Shown here in pieces: positions 12,101-23,660 of a stretch of 64,000 bases of DNA. The DNA is from Panorpa germanica. Taxonomy: Eukaryota > Arthropoda > Insecta > Mecoptera > Panorpidae. The number at the start of each line of letters is the position of its first letter. Within the stretch, counting starts at the first letter, position 1. The translations under genes were made by a program, and so were the position numbers. The notes beneath the pieces were generated by a model, which was not told the DNA's origin, made no database searches, and was given only the letters and a program-made list of their open reading frames with translations. The DNA lies in assembly GCA_963678705.1 (NCBI GenBank), contig OY783203.1, positions 30,734,535 through 30,798,534 of the forward strand, given 5' to 3'.

Positions 12101-12345
12101 ACGTGTATTATATTTTTATTAGAGTTGTTTACTTATTGAATATATTTTGCAAAAATCAAAACTTTTGAGTGATGTTTCTATTATAATCAACAACAACGCA
12201 GGAGGTGGATGGTTACAACCCTGTTTGCATAGGGCTGAAAGGGTTATTTTAAGCAACGCCATTGATGATATGTGACAATGATTAATGACTGGTACTTCAG
12301 GCAAAAGACAAAAAGTAGATATTACTTTTTTTTATTTCATTTATT

Positions 12346-12500
12346 TAACATCGATTATTCCTGATGCTATGTCCTATCACCTTTTATGCTGGCAGTATTT
12401 ATAGTGTCGTGGTCGCATGGTATGTAGGCTACACCGCTGCTAAATGAGTTAATGGTTATGTATGTATATAATCAATTTAATCTGGCGTCAAGCATCAATG
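12346..12500 (-). mobile_element. SINE family S1 copy (diverged)
   Basis: The plus strand starts ACATCGATTATTCCTGATGC, the reverse complement of the shared S1 tail. It continues with the GTATGTATATAATCAATTTAA block that is also present near 30014 and 55077. The head with the B box is not clear. It lies just outside the BEL/Pao insertion. Confidence 0.5.
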
Positions 12501-12704
12501 CTCGCTTATATTTATTAAGTTTTACAATTCTCTTGCATTAAAATTGTTGTTAAAGAATCATAAAATGTTATATGTCAAATAACATTGTTTACGTAACAGG
12601 TAACTTTTGTTACGTTAGGTAAACCTTTTAACATATACATTTTATATACACCATAAAAAACTTCTAATCTTTATTTCTATCTATCTTTTCTATCTTTATT
12701 TCTA

Positions 12705-13199
12705 TGTAATATTTTAATCTAGATTTCAGGTTTTCAGAATAGGTATTCCTAGTCACATTCGTGTTTTAATTTGAGTTTAGTTAATTTAGTAGGTGTGCAT
12801 GCGTCGTTAGTAATATAAATTTTGACAGTTCGACAAAATTGTATGTGAAATAATTAAAATTGCTGTTTCAAATAACAATTAGTAATAGAAATTGTTTTTA
12901 TATCTTAGTTTTTGAGAAACTGACAGTAAACTTCTTTTAAATATAAATTCTATTGCATTTTTGCAGATTGTCACATTTTAGAGGTTATAATATAATAAAG
13001 TTTTTTTTTTTAGTTAGTATTTTTAATTTAAAACATTGGACCTTGTAAGGTTCTATAAAAACTAGAAAAACTTAGAAAAAATAAATAAAACTAAAAATGG
13101 TACTGTGAATGACGACTACGCGTATTGCTATATGCTAAAGAATTTAGATTAAATACAAAACACAAAATTAAATTAAAGCAGTGAGTGGGAATGATACTT
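12705..13199 (+). mobile_element. Dispersed TIR repeat family R1, copy A
   Basis: One of four copies (others at 21157, 32719 and 34149). Its right end is CAGTGAGTGGGAATGATACTT. The other copies show that the inverse of this (AAGTATCATTCC or AAGCCTCATTCCCACTCACT) forms the opposite end. Shared internal blocks are GATTTCAG...CAGAATAGG, GCATGCGTCGTTAGTAAT, GACAGTTCGACAAAATTG, and CTTGTAAGGTTCT near the right. The left TIR is missing here. Non-coding, and the transposon class is unknown. Confidence 0.7.
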
Positions 13200-13798
13200 A
13201 AATCTTTTCCAATTATTAATAATAAAATTATAAATTAATTTGAAAATACGACAGGTAAACGCAACCACTCCTAGGTGCCAGACGTGACGTATTCCTACCA
13301 AGTTTGAATAAAAAAAGGAATATCAAAAAATCAGCCATAATAAAAAAATTCGTTTTTCGACGTTGCTAGTTCTTATGCTATTACTAGCAGCTAAAATAAA
13401 AAAACCACATGCAAGTCTTCTACACAACGTGTGTGACTACATATATTCTATACTGTACTGTATCTTTATATATAACTGAAATTGATTCTCCCTGCGCTCA
13501 CAGTTTGTGTGAGTACACTTCTGTGACGTTTGTGACTAAGCTTTAAAAACGCTGAGCTCTATCAGAGGGAATAAAAAAACGAAAACGAGACGAAGTACTG
13601 AAACGTTATAAATGTTGTTACAGAGAACGGCTTCAATCGATCATCGATCAATTGCAACTGAAATGAAATAATACGATTGAGCGGTCTACTCCGTCCTTGG
13701 TTTGCTCCATTAAACTACAAACTTCATAAAGCTCACTACCAACTACCACATGGAACTAAATAGGGTTGCCAACTGTTTATAAAGAAATCTGGGGCAAG

Positions 13799-14003
13799 CA
13801 TAGAGATGAAGCGATAAAGGCCAAGAGACAGATAGCTGCCGAGTTTCCTGGCTTGACTGATTGGTGGCGAGGTAGGGGGTAAGCAAGCAAGCAGACGCAG
13901 TGCGCGGCTAGAAAGAAACGCAGAGTATTTTCGGCAGCTATCTCTCTCTCTTTGTCTTTATCGCAGTATTTAGCCCCTTGCGCACTCTATTTTTATACCT
14001 ATA
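13799..14003. mobile_element. hAT-type MITE nested in mariner fossil
   Basis: A 205-bp insertion flanked by a perfect 8-bp direct repeat GGGGCAAG (13791-13798 and 14004-14011), the length hAT elements make. The ends CATAGAGAT and, inverted, TATAGGTAT are imperfect inverted repeats. Further in, GATAGCTGCCGA (left) pairs with TCGGCAGCTATC (right), and GCGATAAAG with CTTTATCGC, so the element is largely foldback. It has no coding capacity. Confidence 0.7.
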
Positions 14004-14221
14004 GGGGCAAGTCGTTGAGACACAAGTAGATTTCATTGTTTCAGGACAAACCTAAGGGCCGGTTGCTGTACTTAGTTATGAGTACAGTTTAATAAGTCAG
14101 TGATTTTTTGAAATTCCCGCGCAGTAAGTTTGAATGCAACACTACAATAGACTACGTCATTTAAATTGTGTAGAACAGCCATTGAAAGTAGACAACTTCG
14201 TGAATTTTAACGAAAAAGAAA

Positions 14222-14806
14222 AAAAGTGAGTTTCGTGTACTGATTAAGCGTTGTTTTCGGCGTATAAAAGCCAACGCCGAAACCTAGTAAAGGCACCTCT
14301 GGACCATCAATTTCAAAGGTAAAGAAGTAGTTTATTGAGTTCCGTTGTGGTCGTACCAGCACAAGTGACGCCAAAAGAGGTCGTTACGCCAGAAATAGTC
14401 GATAAAATCCATGGAATTATATTGGACGATCGGAGAATGAAAGTGCATGAGATGTTTAAGGCTGTAGGCATCTCAATTGAGCGGGTACATCACATTTTAC
14501 ATGATTGGATTTGGATATAAAAAAGCTATCAGTGCGATGGATGCCGTAATTGCGATTAAGTGTGTAGTCACCATGGCAAAAATTCATAAATTGGGTTACG
14601 AACTGCTACTCCATCCAGCATATTCTCCTGATTTAGTTCCCTGCGAATATATGCTGTTTCCAAACCTAAAGAAATGTTTGAGGGGTGACTGAAACAAACG
14701 CCTATTTTGAGGGCCTTGAACAAACCTATTACTTGACAGTAATAAAAAAATTGGAAAAACGCTGGAAAAAGTCACTGAATTATCAAACTATCCTCGTAAT
14801 TTTTAG
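14222..14806 (+). pseudogene. Mariner transposase pseudogene
   Basis: Remnant of a mariner (IS630/Tc1/mariner) transposase scattered over shifted frames. 14222-14284 translates to the N-terminal helix-turn-helix type EFRVLIKRCF. Around 14315-14390 a second frame has EFRCGRTSTSDAKRG, with a stop within it. 14353-14515 gives the second DNA-binding helix region (EVVTPEIVDKIHGIILDDRR, then VHEMFKAVGIS). The text then jumps to the C-terminal catalytic end at about 14560-14690: MAKIHKLGYELLLHPAYSPD, followed by LFPNLKKC. That piece keeps the third catalytic Asp (SPDL). The first two catalytic Asp residues and about 100-150 residues between are deleted. The C-terminus in a further frame (ETNAYFEGLEQTYY...KKLEKRW) ends at a stop at 14804. 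Not functional. Confidence 0.85.
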
Positions 14807-15003
14807 TACATAATCCAGTACGTGCTATAGAAGGGCAGCAGAACCATACCGATCAAAACGTGGAATTGGGCCTTGAACCAATAATTAGAGCATCTGTTTA
14901 TAATGAGTGAAACATTTAATGGCATAATGAAAAGAGAAGTTGATAGGAAAAGCGTACTGTTAAAAAAAATGTATCTCTTGGCAAACCAGAAAGTTGACAA
15001 CCC

Positions 15004-15396
15004 TAAAAAGAGCATCCGACGCAGTAGATTGAGTATTCACAAGTGAGGGGGAGTATTTGAACTTTACCTTTTAAGTGGTTTTTTTGAAGAAATAAATTCT
15101 AACTACTTTTAAACTCTTTATATGAATAATAAGAAGTTTATTTTGAAGGTAAGAAGCTGAGATTGTGTTATGCACATGTAAGGTATGCTTTTATGATAAG
15201 GATGAAAAATAAGTGGTAATTTTATAGGGTTTGGAAAATCCAGTTATTTAATATGTTACATAATATGTAGAAATCAAATCAAGATAAACTATGAGCCGCT
15301 GTTTTAATTCTCAGTTTATTATAAACCCTGGTTGACACGTTTGATTCTCAGCTCTTATTTTTGTTTAAGTCGAATATATTTAACCATAGCTTAATC
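15004..15396. other. Unassigned spacer between mariner and hAT elements
   Basis: AT-rich sequence with no open frame or repeat boundary that I can assign. It ends in the 8-bp target sequence GCTTAATC (15389-15396). Confidence 0.5.
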
Positions 15397-16122
15397 CAGC
15401 GGTTCTCAAAGTGTGATGCGCGACCCCCAAGGGGGGCGCAATGAAGGCTCAGGGGAGGCCCAAAGCTTGGTCAAAAAATTAATTAAATTTAACTTACAAA
15501 ATAAAAAAGCAAACTTTTTATTTTTAAAATTACAACAAGTGTATAACTTTTAGTCAACGTCGTAAGAGTGCCGAATATTTTATTTTTTGTAGTTTATCAG
15601 AAAATACAGAAAAAAGATGCAAACCTTCTGCAAAGTACTGAAATTGTGAAAAGATTTGTAATAAGGCTAAGTTTGCACGAGGGCGGTCTGAAAAGTGACA
15701 ATTTGAAGCTATTTCCTAATTTTAAAATTATGATTGAAGAAATGAATCTCAAAACTATTCCAACCAATGAAACTGGGTTTTCAAGAAACTATGCGCAGAA
15801 AAAAAACAAGCACATCCTTCGTACTAAAACTCTTTTTATTATTATTGCTTTGAGCTACAAATAACAATTATGTACTATAGTAGCTAAAATAATTAAATAA
15901 ATTGTAATTCTTTGTATAGAATTTGTTGTTTGATTACGATTAAACCTATTGCCCCATTAGAGTATGCAAAGAATGTGCAAAATTTAACTAAATAAAAATT
16001 GACTGTAAAATGTCAAATGCGACTACCTTATAATATATGCTATAGTACGCTTACATGTAGGGGGGCCGGCTTACAGCTGGATTATGCAGGGGGGCTCGAA
16101 GTAAAAAGTTTGAGAACCGTTG
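15397..16122. mobile_element. hAT-superfamily non-autonomous element
   Basis: A 726-bp element with a perfect 8-bp target duplication GCTTAATC at 15389-15396 and 16123-16130. The ends are CAGCGGTTCTCAAAG and, inverted, CAACGGTTCTCAAAC. This CAGNGGTTCTCAA terminus is widespread in hAT elements. Terminal regions carry G/C-run sequence (CCCCCAAGGGGGG on the left, GGGGGGCCGG on the right), and the centre is AT-rich. A 98-codon open frame at 15568-15864 lies inside. It may be a transposase scrap, but I could not recognise a hAT dimerisation motif in it. Confidence 0.85.
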
Positions 16123-16130
16123 GCTTAATC

Positions 16131-17012
16131 AATCAAAATAAACGATTGTGAAAGAGGATGATATCGGAGTGTTTATAAAAACACGGACATCAGAATGATC
16201 GCAAAGTTCAGGCTGTGGTATGAAGAGGATAGCAAGGAAGGAAGAGGGAAGACGAGGAGAGCATTACAGAATACGCGAAGAAGAAGATATTGGATCATAT
16301 TATAAATAGGAATAAGAAGAAGGTGGAAAGTGAAAGAAGCGTGGAGACGCTAAGAGAGAGTGAAGGAAGAAGAATAGCGGAAACAAAGAGGAAATTAACA
16401 GAGATATAGGAAATAACGAAAACAAGATAAGAAAGGAGAGTAAATAGAAAAGAAAGGCAAGCAAGGAGGACAGTATTAGAGAGAAATGTTTTGGTATTCT
16501 TTTATTTTGATATTAATAACTAATTATTAAAAAAATTTGTGAGACTTTTTAAAATTCTGTATCTGTATTATTTAATTTTTAAGTGTGTGTATGAACAAGA
16601 ATTCCCAGTTATCGTTAGAAACAAATTACTAATATATAAATGTATACTTAAACCAAAGGGATACAACTTTGGGGTAGATGCGCTAACTTATACTAAACAT
16701 TGAGATCTTGCAAAATTTCAATCAAAAACATTACGCATGATTGTAGATCAATGCCATACCTACATTGAGACAAGAAATTGAAAACTTATATGGTGAAATA
16801 TAAAGACCGTGTATAGTGACCATCATCATCCAAACACTTTGACCAACCTAATGGAAGACAGTACTATCTTCAGCAGACTGAAGAGGAAGACGCCTTAAGA
16901 ATTCGTTAAAAGAAATAATACATAGATAGGGTTGTGTCACTAGACACTTATCGTGCAAGGCGAATTCTTTTTGTAAATCTATTGTTAAATATCTACCATA
17001 TAATATAGATGA
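16131..17012. other. Spacer with polypurine tract
   Basis: The plus strand at about 16195-16480 is almost entirely purine, with GAAGAGGAA-type runs. No gene is visible. Similar purine- or pyrimidine-biased stretches recur at 38945-39350, 39690-39835 and 53577-53790. These could be low-complexity DNA or decayed lysine/glutamate-rich retrotransposon coding sequence. Confidence 0.4.
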
Positions 17013-17179
17013 GGGTTTTTCAACAAGAACTTTGTTTTTTAAAACAAAATAAAACAAGGAATTTAGATGAAAATGATTCAAATTTTTATTGTATTAGAAA
17101 GAGTAAGGTTTGGTAATAATGGATGAAAAATGATATCGGACAAGTGTGCACCACGACCACGCTGACAGATGCCGATTCT

Positions 17180-17395
17180 TTTATTAAAATTTTCAATCAC
17201 AATCGAAAAAATCGGCGTACCATACAATAGTGACACGTTGAGCATGCAAAGGCTTCACAACAATCTGTCTTAGACTTTCAGAAGCCCAAATGCGGCAATT
17301 TTGCTTGTTGAAGTATACAGATAAATGAAAATAGGCTTCGCCTAAAAAATGATTTTCCCAGGAAAACGTACCTTTTAAAGATCCATCATTTTCAT
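17180..17395 (-). pseudogene. Transposase fragment, Tc1/mariner-like DDE type
   Basis: The minus-strand translation from about 17336 reads GEAYFHLSVYFNKQNCRIWA, then SES and VVKPLHAQRVTIVW before stops. The pattern (D/G)EA.FHL.GYVNKQNCRIW...PLHAQRVTVW belongs to insect Tc1/mariner-like transposases often annotated with DUF4817 or DDE_3 domains. The catalytic Asp expected just before EAHF is replaced by Gly here, and both flanks are lost. The piece is a small central fragment of a dead gene. Confidence 0.65.
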
Positions 17396-17416
17396 AGTGA
17401 ATTTTTATTATATTAA

Positions 17417-18168
17417 GGAGGTACAGGACGTACCGTCAATGGAAAAAGTTTATCTCTCGGAAATACGAAATGCAAAATACGAAGTACATGAGGGACGAGC
17501 AAATATTAGGACTGTACCTTTGAAAATGAATTTTTCAATTCCCTATTAAACTGCTATTTGCTTGTTAAAATGATTTTTTTATGCATATAAGTTTAATAAA
17601 TGAAAAATTACCTATAATTAATATCAAATTTATATTAATTCAATTTAAATTCAAATTAAATATTTTGAAAAAGGAATAATAAATTTGGCAACGCTGTAAA
17701 TTTACGTGTGTTGACGCATGCGTGATTTGGTTTTTTGACAAATAAATTGTTATATTTTATATAACATTTATTCTGATTTTGAATTTCTCGCTCAAATTGG
17801 CATTTGCAACGTTGCCAGCTTATAATCTACATTTACTGTTTCTTACTGGTTTTATTTAAATATTTTCGTATATAGGTATCCTTTTGATAATTTTCTTTTT
17901 GCAATAGTTATAGAAAAGATTCTTTTATATACACTTAGTTTTTGAAAGCCGTGTCACCATTTTTTAATAGTTAAAAGTTATATTATGTGGTGAAATTGAG
18001 CTAAAAATTATGATTTGTATGGAAAATGACTATTTTTAATCATGTATAAAAAGAAAACTATGAATCCTAGGTCTCTAAAATTTTGAGACAGCATGTATTT
18101 TAACTATTTGTATCGACCCTCCAAATTTCACAACGTTTTCATCATTTACGTTAACGTCCTATACCTCC
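17417..18168. mobile_element. TTAA-flanked TIR element E1
   Basis: A 752-bp element bounded by TTAA at 17413-17416 and 18169-18172. The ends are GGAGGTACAGGACGT and, inverted, GGAGGTATAGGACGT, with further similarity to about 26 bp. TTAA duplication is the piggyBac hallmark, but the G-run start is not the usual CCC/CCY piggyBac terminus. Non-coding. It lies inside the 17013-18271 fossil, so it is younger than that. Confidence 0.75.
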
Positions 18169-18271
18169 TTAATGCGATTTTTGTGCGAAATTGAATTCAT
18201 TACAACAATTGCCGGTATGTCAAAAAATTGTGTTGCCCCTATTAAAAAACAAAGTTCTTGTTGAAAAACCC

Positions 18272-20284
18272 ATTACTAATTAATAAAAAAATGTATGTGT
18301 ATGAATATTTAATTAAATACAAAATAAAAAAATTTAAAAAGTGTTTCCTTTTTTTTTTAAAACAAACTCTTTATATAAATATAAATTAGTTTCATAATAT
18401 TTGAATAGTTTAATAAATATTTAATTAAAATTAAATATTTATGAAATGTTAAATATGTACAGGTAAATGGAAATATGAACAAAATGAAATGACGCAGTCG
18501 GTCTATTAATGTCAACAGAGCCGTGTCAATAACATTAAATAAATATTACGATTATTAAGTGGCTGAAAATATTATTAACACATCAAAAAACATGGAAGAG
18601 GGATGTTGAAATATGGCGTATAGGGTAGTATCAAATATCGTGAATGTTTTCACCCTTATTTATTAAATAAAAGTAACTTGATTAAATAATTGAAGTAGTA
18701 ACTTGACTCTTAAGTAAATATGAAGACAGATAAATAAAATGTTGACTGTGATGAAATATGTTTATCGTTTACCTGTAGAATACAGGTTGTTAGGGTCATT
18801 CATAAATTACGTTGGCGTCCATGGGTTTTTAATCCTTCCTCGTGACGTGACGTCATACTTTGAAATATCTTATCAGACTATGTGGACTAGCGTTTACCTA
18901 ATCACCAATCGACGTCTGTTTTGTGTGTATCATTTGCATTCAATAAAATAATTTGTATTTTTATTTCAAATTTTAATTACATTTTTAAATTGAAATAATT
19001 AACTCGAATATAATTATGAACAGATGTTCAATATTGTAAATAATTTCTCAAATAAACAGACATTTCTTCAACAAAATACAAAATATTTTCTATTTTCTAA
19101 ATTTATGCGTTATTTGATCATTTTTTTTTTCAAAATTTGGGATTTTCTTTTTCGAAAATTTTTTTTTGTAAATTAGGTACCAAAGTTATACGGACCAGCG
19201 TCATATTTTCTGGGTTTGGTTGTTATCAAATTTTATAATTGTAATCATAAATTTATTAGGCAAATTATATATTTAAAGCCTCGACACCACACTGGGTGCG
19301 TTCAAAACAATCACGCTCCCGACCGCAGTTTTTTGCGTTGCACTTGGTTGCTAGCGTTGAAAAAATAAGGATTGCGATAGTTGAACAAATAGCTCTGTAG
19401 CAAAAGCTATAACTACAAACAAAATAATTTTTCACAAGAGAAATATATTCTAAATGATAATGAACATTGTTTATTTATTAAGTTAGGTTATGGTATGAGA
19501 AAAAGTGTATAAATGGCAGTTAAATATGAATTAAAATTAATTTTATTAAGCTTATTTAACTTAATTATATAATTTAATAATATCCATTCTCTTTCAAAAT
19601 CATGTAAAATAATTTTTTCTGTCATCGTCATCTTTAAGTTTTGCGTTATGTTTAAACATTGCGCCGAATTGCTCAACAACGACCACTACGACCCAACTAT
19701 TCAGATCAGTCGTTGTGAGCTTGGCGTGAGCGAAATTAATGACATCATTAGTGACGTTTTCGAATATTTTGGACGTTGTGAACGCTTAGTGGAATACACC
19801 AATTGTCCATCAAAATAGTAGGAGTAAATAAAATAATTTTTAAGTAACAAAGATCCATGCAAATGTATTATACTTTTGAATGAAACTTACCTATTTCTTT
19901 AAATCTAATTCTATCCTAATAGAAATGTAAAAATATCTTCGTGCTAGAATAGAATGAACATTGCAAGAATTTTTACTCATAGCGCAGCACATAATAATGC
20001 ATAAAATCTACTTTCCGTGAATGCAGTACAGGAATATAGTGTTATGTTCGCGTTGATGCCAGCCAGAGCTCAGAAAATCACCATTCACGTTGAAAAAACT
20101 CGTTGCTATACTCTATGGACTGTATACTGTGGAATACAAGAGATACAAATACAGATATATAGTATATCCGGTTCACGAAGACCAGCGGCAGTTATGTATA
20201 AAATCCAAAGCATATAATGCAGTAGATGATCATGCCGGGTACGGAGTGCGAGGGGGGGGGAGGTATCCTTGTCCGCTTGAAGGT
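18272..20284. other. AT-rich spacer with repeat fragments
   Basis: No gene is seen. About 18955-19190 resembles the body of the Helitron-like family H (AAATTTGGGATTTTCTTTTT block and preceding AAATTGAAATAATTAACTCG). About 18790-18815 (AGGGTCATTCATAAATTACG) matches one end of the element at 29605. A weak pair of related ends may bound an element at about 19290-19801: GGGTGCGTTC, and GGTGTATTC on the opposite strand. Confidence 0.4.
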
Positions 20285-20288
20285 TTAA

Positions 20289-21014
20289 GGGGTTACATGG
20301 GTTTCGTCGGGTAAAAAAAGGCCTATTTTCAATATTTTTTTTTCTATGTAAAAAATTAATTATTTAATTCAAACTTTTTTCTGTCTTATAGATACATATT
20401 TAAAGAATAATTTCTGAAAAGTTCAAAAAATAAAAATTAAAACTCTTCTATTGTGACGTCATTTCCGGTGACGCCTCGAAAAAAAGGTGCGTCCGCGTTG
20501 TCAGCATAACTCGTGACAGGATTATCTAAAATGAAAAAACAAAAATAAGTGTTTTAGGTAAGACCATAAACTCGTGCTTGACGGAAGGAAAAAAAAAAAA
20601 AATAAAAATTGGAATTTTGGCAAACATTTTTACAAAAAAATGAAAATTTAGGTAAATTTGCTTGACATTTTGTTTTTTTTAAAATAGTTGCAATTGAAAA
20701 AAAAAAAAATCCTTCCGTCAAGCACGAGTAAATTGTATGTCAAACACCTGTGTAAAATTTCATCAAGATCGGTTGAGTAGTTTTCGAGAAAATTTGACAA
20801 CCGACTTTGAAAACACGATTCCCAGAAAAACGCGTTTAAACTTTTGAGTAACAATGAAACTGACTTGGAGCGCACACCTTCCAAAGGCTGTATCTCCGAA
20901 ACTATTATTCGGATCGACTTGAAAATTTAGTATAATATTCTTGAGATGTTGTAGAAATTCATAAGCCAAAAAAAAAAAAAAAAAATTTTGAACACACGAA
21001 ACCCATGTAACCCC
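20289..21014. mobile_element. TTAA-flanked TIR element E2
   Basis: A 726-bp element between TTAA at 20285-20288 and 21015-21018. It has perfect 19-bp inverted ends GGGGTTACATGGGTTTCGT. Internally, CTCGTGCTTGACGGAAGGA (about 20571-20589) recurs as a perfect inverse at about 20711-20730, so the centre can form a long hairpin. Near 20771 and 20825 it carries the motifs GGTTGAGTAGTTTTCGAG and AAAACGCGTTTAAA, related to motifs in E3, E5 and E6. Non-coding. Confidence 0.85.
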
Positions 21015-21156
21015 TTAATACTTTTATGAAGTTACAGAAAGGTTGTCGGTTTCAAGTGTGCACATACAATCCATATCAGAAAGTAACATGATTCTGTTAT
21101 TCAAAAGTCAGCGACGAAAATACGAGCCAAAATACCAAAAACATAGTTAGACCCAA

Positions 21157-21760
21157 TCTTTTGATATTTAATATACGTTTTATTTAATATTTTAACCTAG
21201 ATTTCAGATTTGCAGAATAGACTTCCTAGTCATATTCGTGTTTTAATTTGGGGTTTGTTAAATTAGTTGGTGCGCATGCGTCGTTAGTAATTTAAATTTT
21301 GACAGTTCGACAAAATTGTATGTGAAATAATTAAAATTGCTGTTTCTAATAACAATTAGTAATAGAAATTGTTTTTATATCTTAGTTTTTGACCAACTGA
21401 CAGTAAACTTCTTTTAAATATAAATTCTACTGCATTTTTACAGATTGCCACATTTTAGAGGACAGTTGGGCAAAATTGAATGTGGAATAACAATTAATAA
21501 TAGAAATTATTTTAATTTATTTATTTTTGATCAAATGGCATTGAACTTCTTTTAAAAATGAATCCTACTGCATTTTGACAGATTGTTATATTTTGGAGGT
21601 TAGGATTATTTTGTGAAATTCGAAAAAAACAAAGAAAACGTAAATTTATTCCGAATTAATAATGATGCACTGAATGACTACGCACATTCCTCCATATACT
21701 ATACAATTTAAATTAAATAAAAATAAAAACAAAATTAAAACAGTGAGTGGGAGTGATACT
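21157..21760 (+). mobile_element. Dispersed TIR repeat family R1, copy B
   Basis: Same order of blocks as copy A: ATTTCAGATTTGCAGAATAG, GCGCATGCGTCGTTAGTAAT, GACAGTTCGACAAAATTG, and a right end CAGTGAGTGGGAGTGATACT. The central block starting GACAGTT at 21301 is followed by a diverged second copy starting at 21461, a tandem unit of about 160 bp. The left terminal 15-20 bp is degenerate. Confidence 0.7.
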
Positions 21761-23660
21761 ATAACTTAAAGTTTCTAAATTAGGTTATTTATATTTAGCC
21801 AAAGCTATCAGCCTATATAAAGTGAAAATAATTCCCATTTCTTGAAGCTGGTATATATAGTTTAATTTCGAAAAAAAGCCCTTAAAAAATTGTCTAATTT
21901 GTTAGTACTGCATCCTATTGACATGGCATCTTTAACGAGACCTGTCAATCAGGCTTGTGAGGCTACTAGACTTCAAACGCATTTTACGATCATTCTGTTA
22001 TGGTTTCACTCGATTGAAAACACGTCGTTCCCGAAGAAATTTGGTAAACAGTAAAAAGTTATACGGTGATTTGTCGGTGATATTTGTTCAGGTTTTGGCT
22101 AAAAATTCGCGTATAAGAGTAAATTGTTATTTCTTTTCCAAAAATTGACCTTTTCCGATAAACATTCTGGCCTAAATTCTTTATTCATGGTTTGGCCATT
22201 TGAAAGTAGTTCTTAGTGCTCAATATCACGAAAATTCAAAAAGACAAAATCTCGATACGTCCTGGATAGAATAAATGAAAGGTTAAGTGAGGTTATGTTC
22301 TTGAAAATAACTTCAGCCGACTACAGTCGAATTGATAACTTATTTCGACACCACAATCCGGTAGGAAAGCATTCGCAAGATTCATTTTTACCTCTGTAAC
22401 TTTCCAGAACATGAAACATACAAGTAAAGACAGCATGGCGTGCTAGAAATCATTTTCACCAATTCTCTAGATCCTAATACTCGTAGTAATATACCAGAGA
22501 ACTAGAGAATGTTGGCAACATAAAATCAAGACCACGAGGCTTAGACTCATGTACAAGGATAATTAAATAACGTGTTTCGATTAATCTGAAGTACTCCCAA
22601 ATGTCCTGTGGTTTGTGGGTGATTTCAAAACCTTCCAGGTCCTAGTAAAAGCCCTGTCCTGTCGTTTTACTCCACCATTCACGGGATGTAACGATACTGC
22701 CGTTAGCGGGGTTACAGCTTAAGACTTATTTACCTTATCTCAACTTTATAGTAATTATTTTAGTAATGTGGTTTTTTAGGGATGCGAATTTTGATGCTGA
22801 TGATGATTTTATCTCGATAGCAGTGACAGGCATAAAGTGAATTGTACATAAATTTGCATATTCTGTGATAGTGTATTTGATCTAAACGTGGCGCATTTTA
22901 ATTTCTTGGAACCCGGGGTAAATTTGATTTTCGAGGCTTCTAACTTCGATATTCTTACAACAGTAATGTGTTTGTTTGGGTTACTCTTAAAACCAATGTT
23001 GCAGATATCCGGTATACTCGTAGTAATATTATTAATGAAGAGTTCCCGGGAATTGTATCCGAAAGAAATACTTTTATATACTATTTATAGAGAACCACAA
23101 TCAATCTGTGAATCCACTTAATAATAGCATACTAACAGTGAAACATATTATTCTTTAATACTCCAAGTACTCATCACACAGACAAAACTGTAATATGCCT
23201 GAAGACTATAAGCTGATATTTAAAAACAGAGAAAGTCTAAAAAAACGTTATTGACTTTATCAATGAAAGTAATTTAATCTCTATATTTTAAATACCATAC
23301 TCGTACTTATAGACAATAAATTAGGCATTATAAATGTTTTCAAATGTTTATATGTACATTGCACTCAAATAAATGTTTAAAAAATAATCTGATATTGAAG
23401 GTTACATTATAAATTATATAACAATACCTAATAACAGTATAATAATACTCTATACAATAACATAATTACAATGTGTAATGAATTAATACATTTTAAAATG
23501 TAAACAAAATATTTACAATTTCAAACACATTTAATATGTGTACATGTTAAATGTAATTAGTAATTTATACAAAATTTAATAAATATAATAACACAGAATA
23601 ATTCAATATCAATAATAAAACAAAAATTATCAATATATTTATGAAACAAACCTCATGTAT
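21761..23660. other. Unassigned DNA
   Basis: Open frames of 60-80 codons at 21957-22148 and 22888-23121 (plus) have no recognisable motif. I see no repeat boundaries. This is among the least repeat-like parts of the window and a possible place for host intronic sequence. Confidence 0.4.

Larger units (their letters stand above)
13763..15003 (+). mobile_element. Mariner-family transposon fossil (with nested hAT MITE)
   Basis: The boundaries are proposed from inverted ends GGGTTGCCAACT (from 13763) and its inverse AGTTGACAACCC (ending 15003). Each is flanked by TA (13761-13762 and 15004-15005), the mariner target duplication. Removing the nested hAT-type insertion leaves about 1030 bp, short of a usual 1.3 kb mariner. 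That fits the roughly 300-bp loss seen inside the transposase frame. The TIR is short and imperfect beyond 12 bp, so the exact ends are less certain than the transposase identity. Confidence 0.65.
17013..18271 (-). mobile_element. Tc1/mariner-type fossil with 28-bp perfect TIR (putative)
   Basis: A perfect 28-bp inverted repeat: GGGTTTTTCAACAAGAACTT and 8 more bases at 17013-17040, and its exact inverse at 18244-18271. A transposase scrap (about 17180-17395, minus strand) and a nested TTAA element (17417-18168) lie between. Without the nested element it is about 500 bp. I see no clear target duplication. Calling the repeat the element's TIR is therefore an inference from the enclosed transposase piece. 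Confidence 0.55.
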
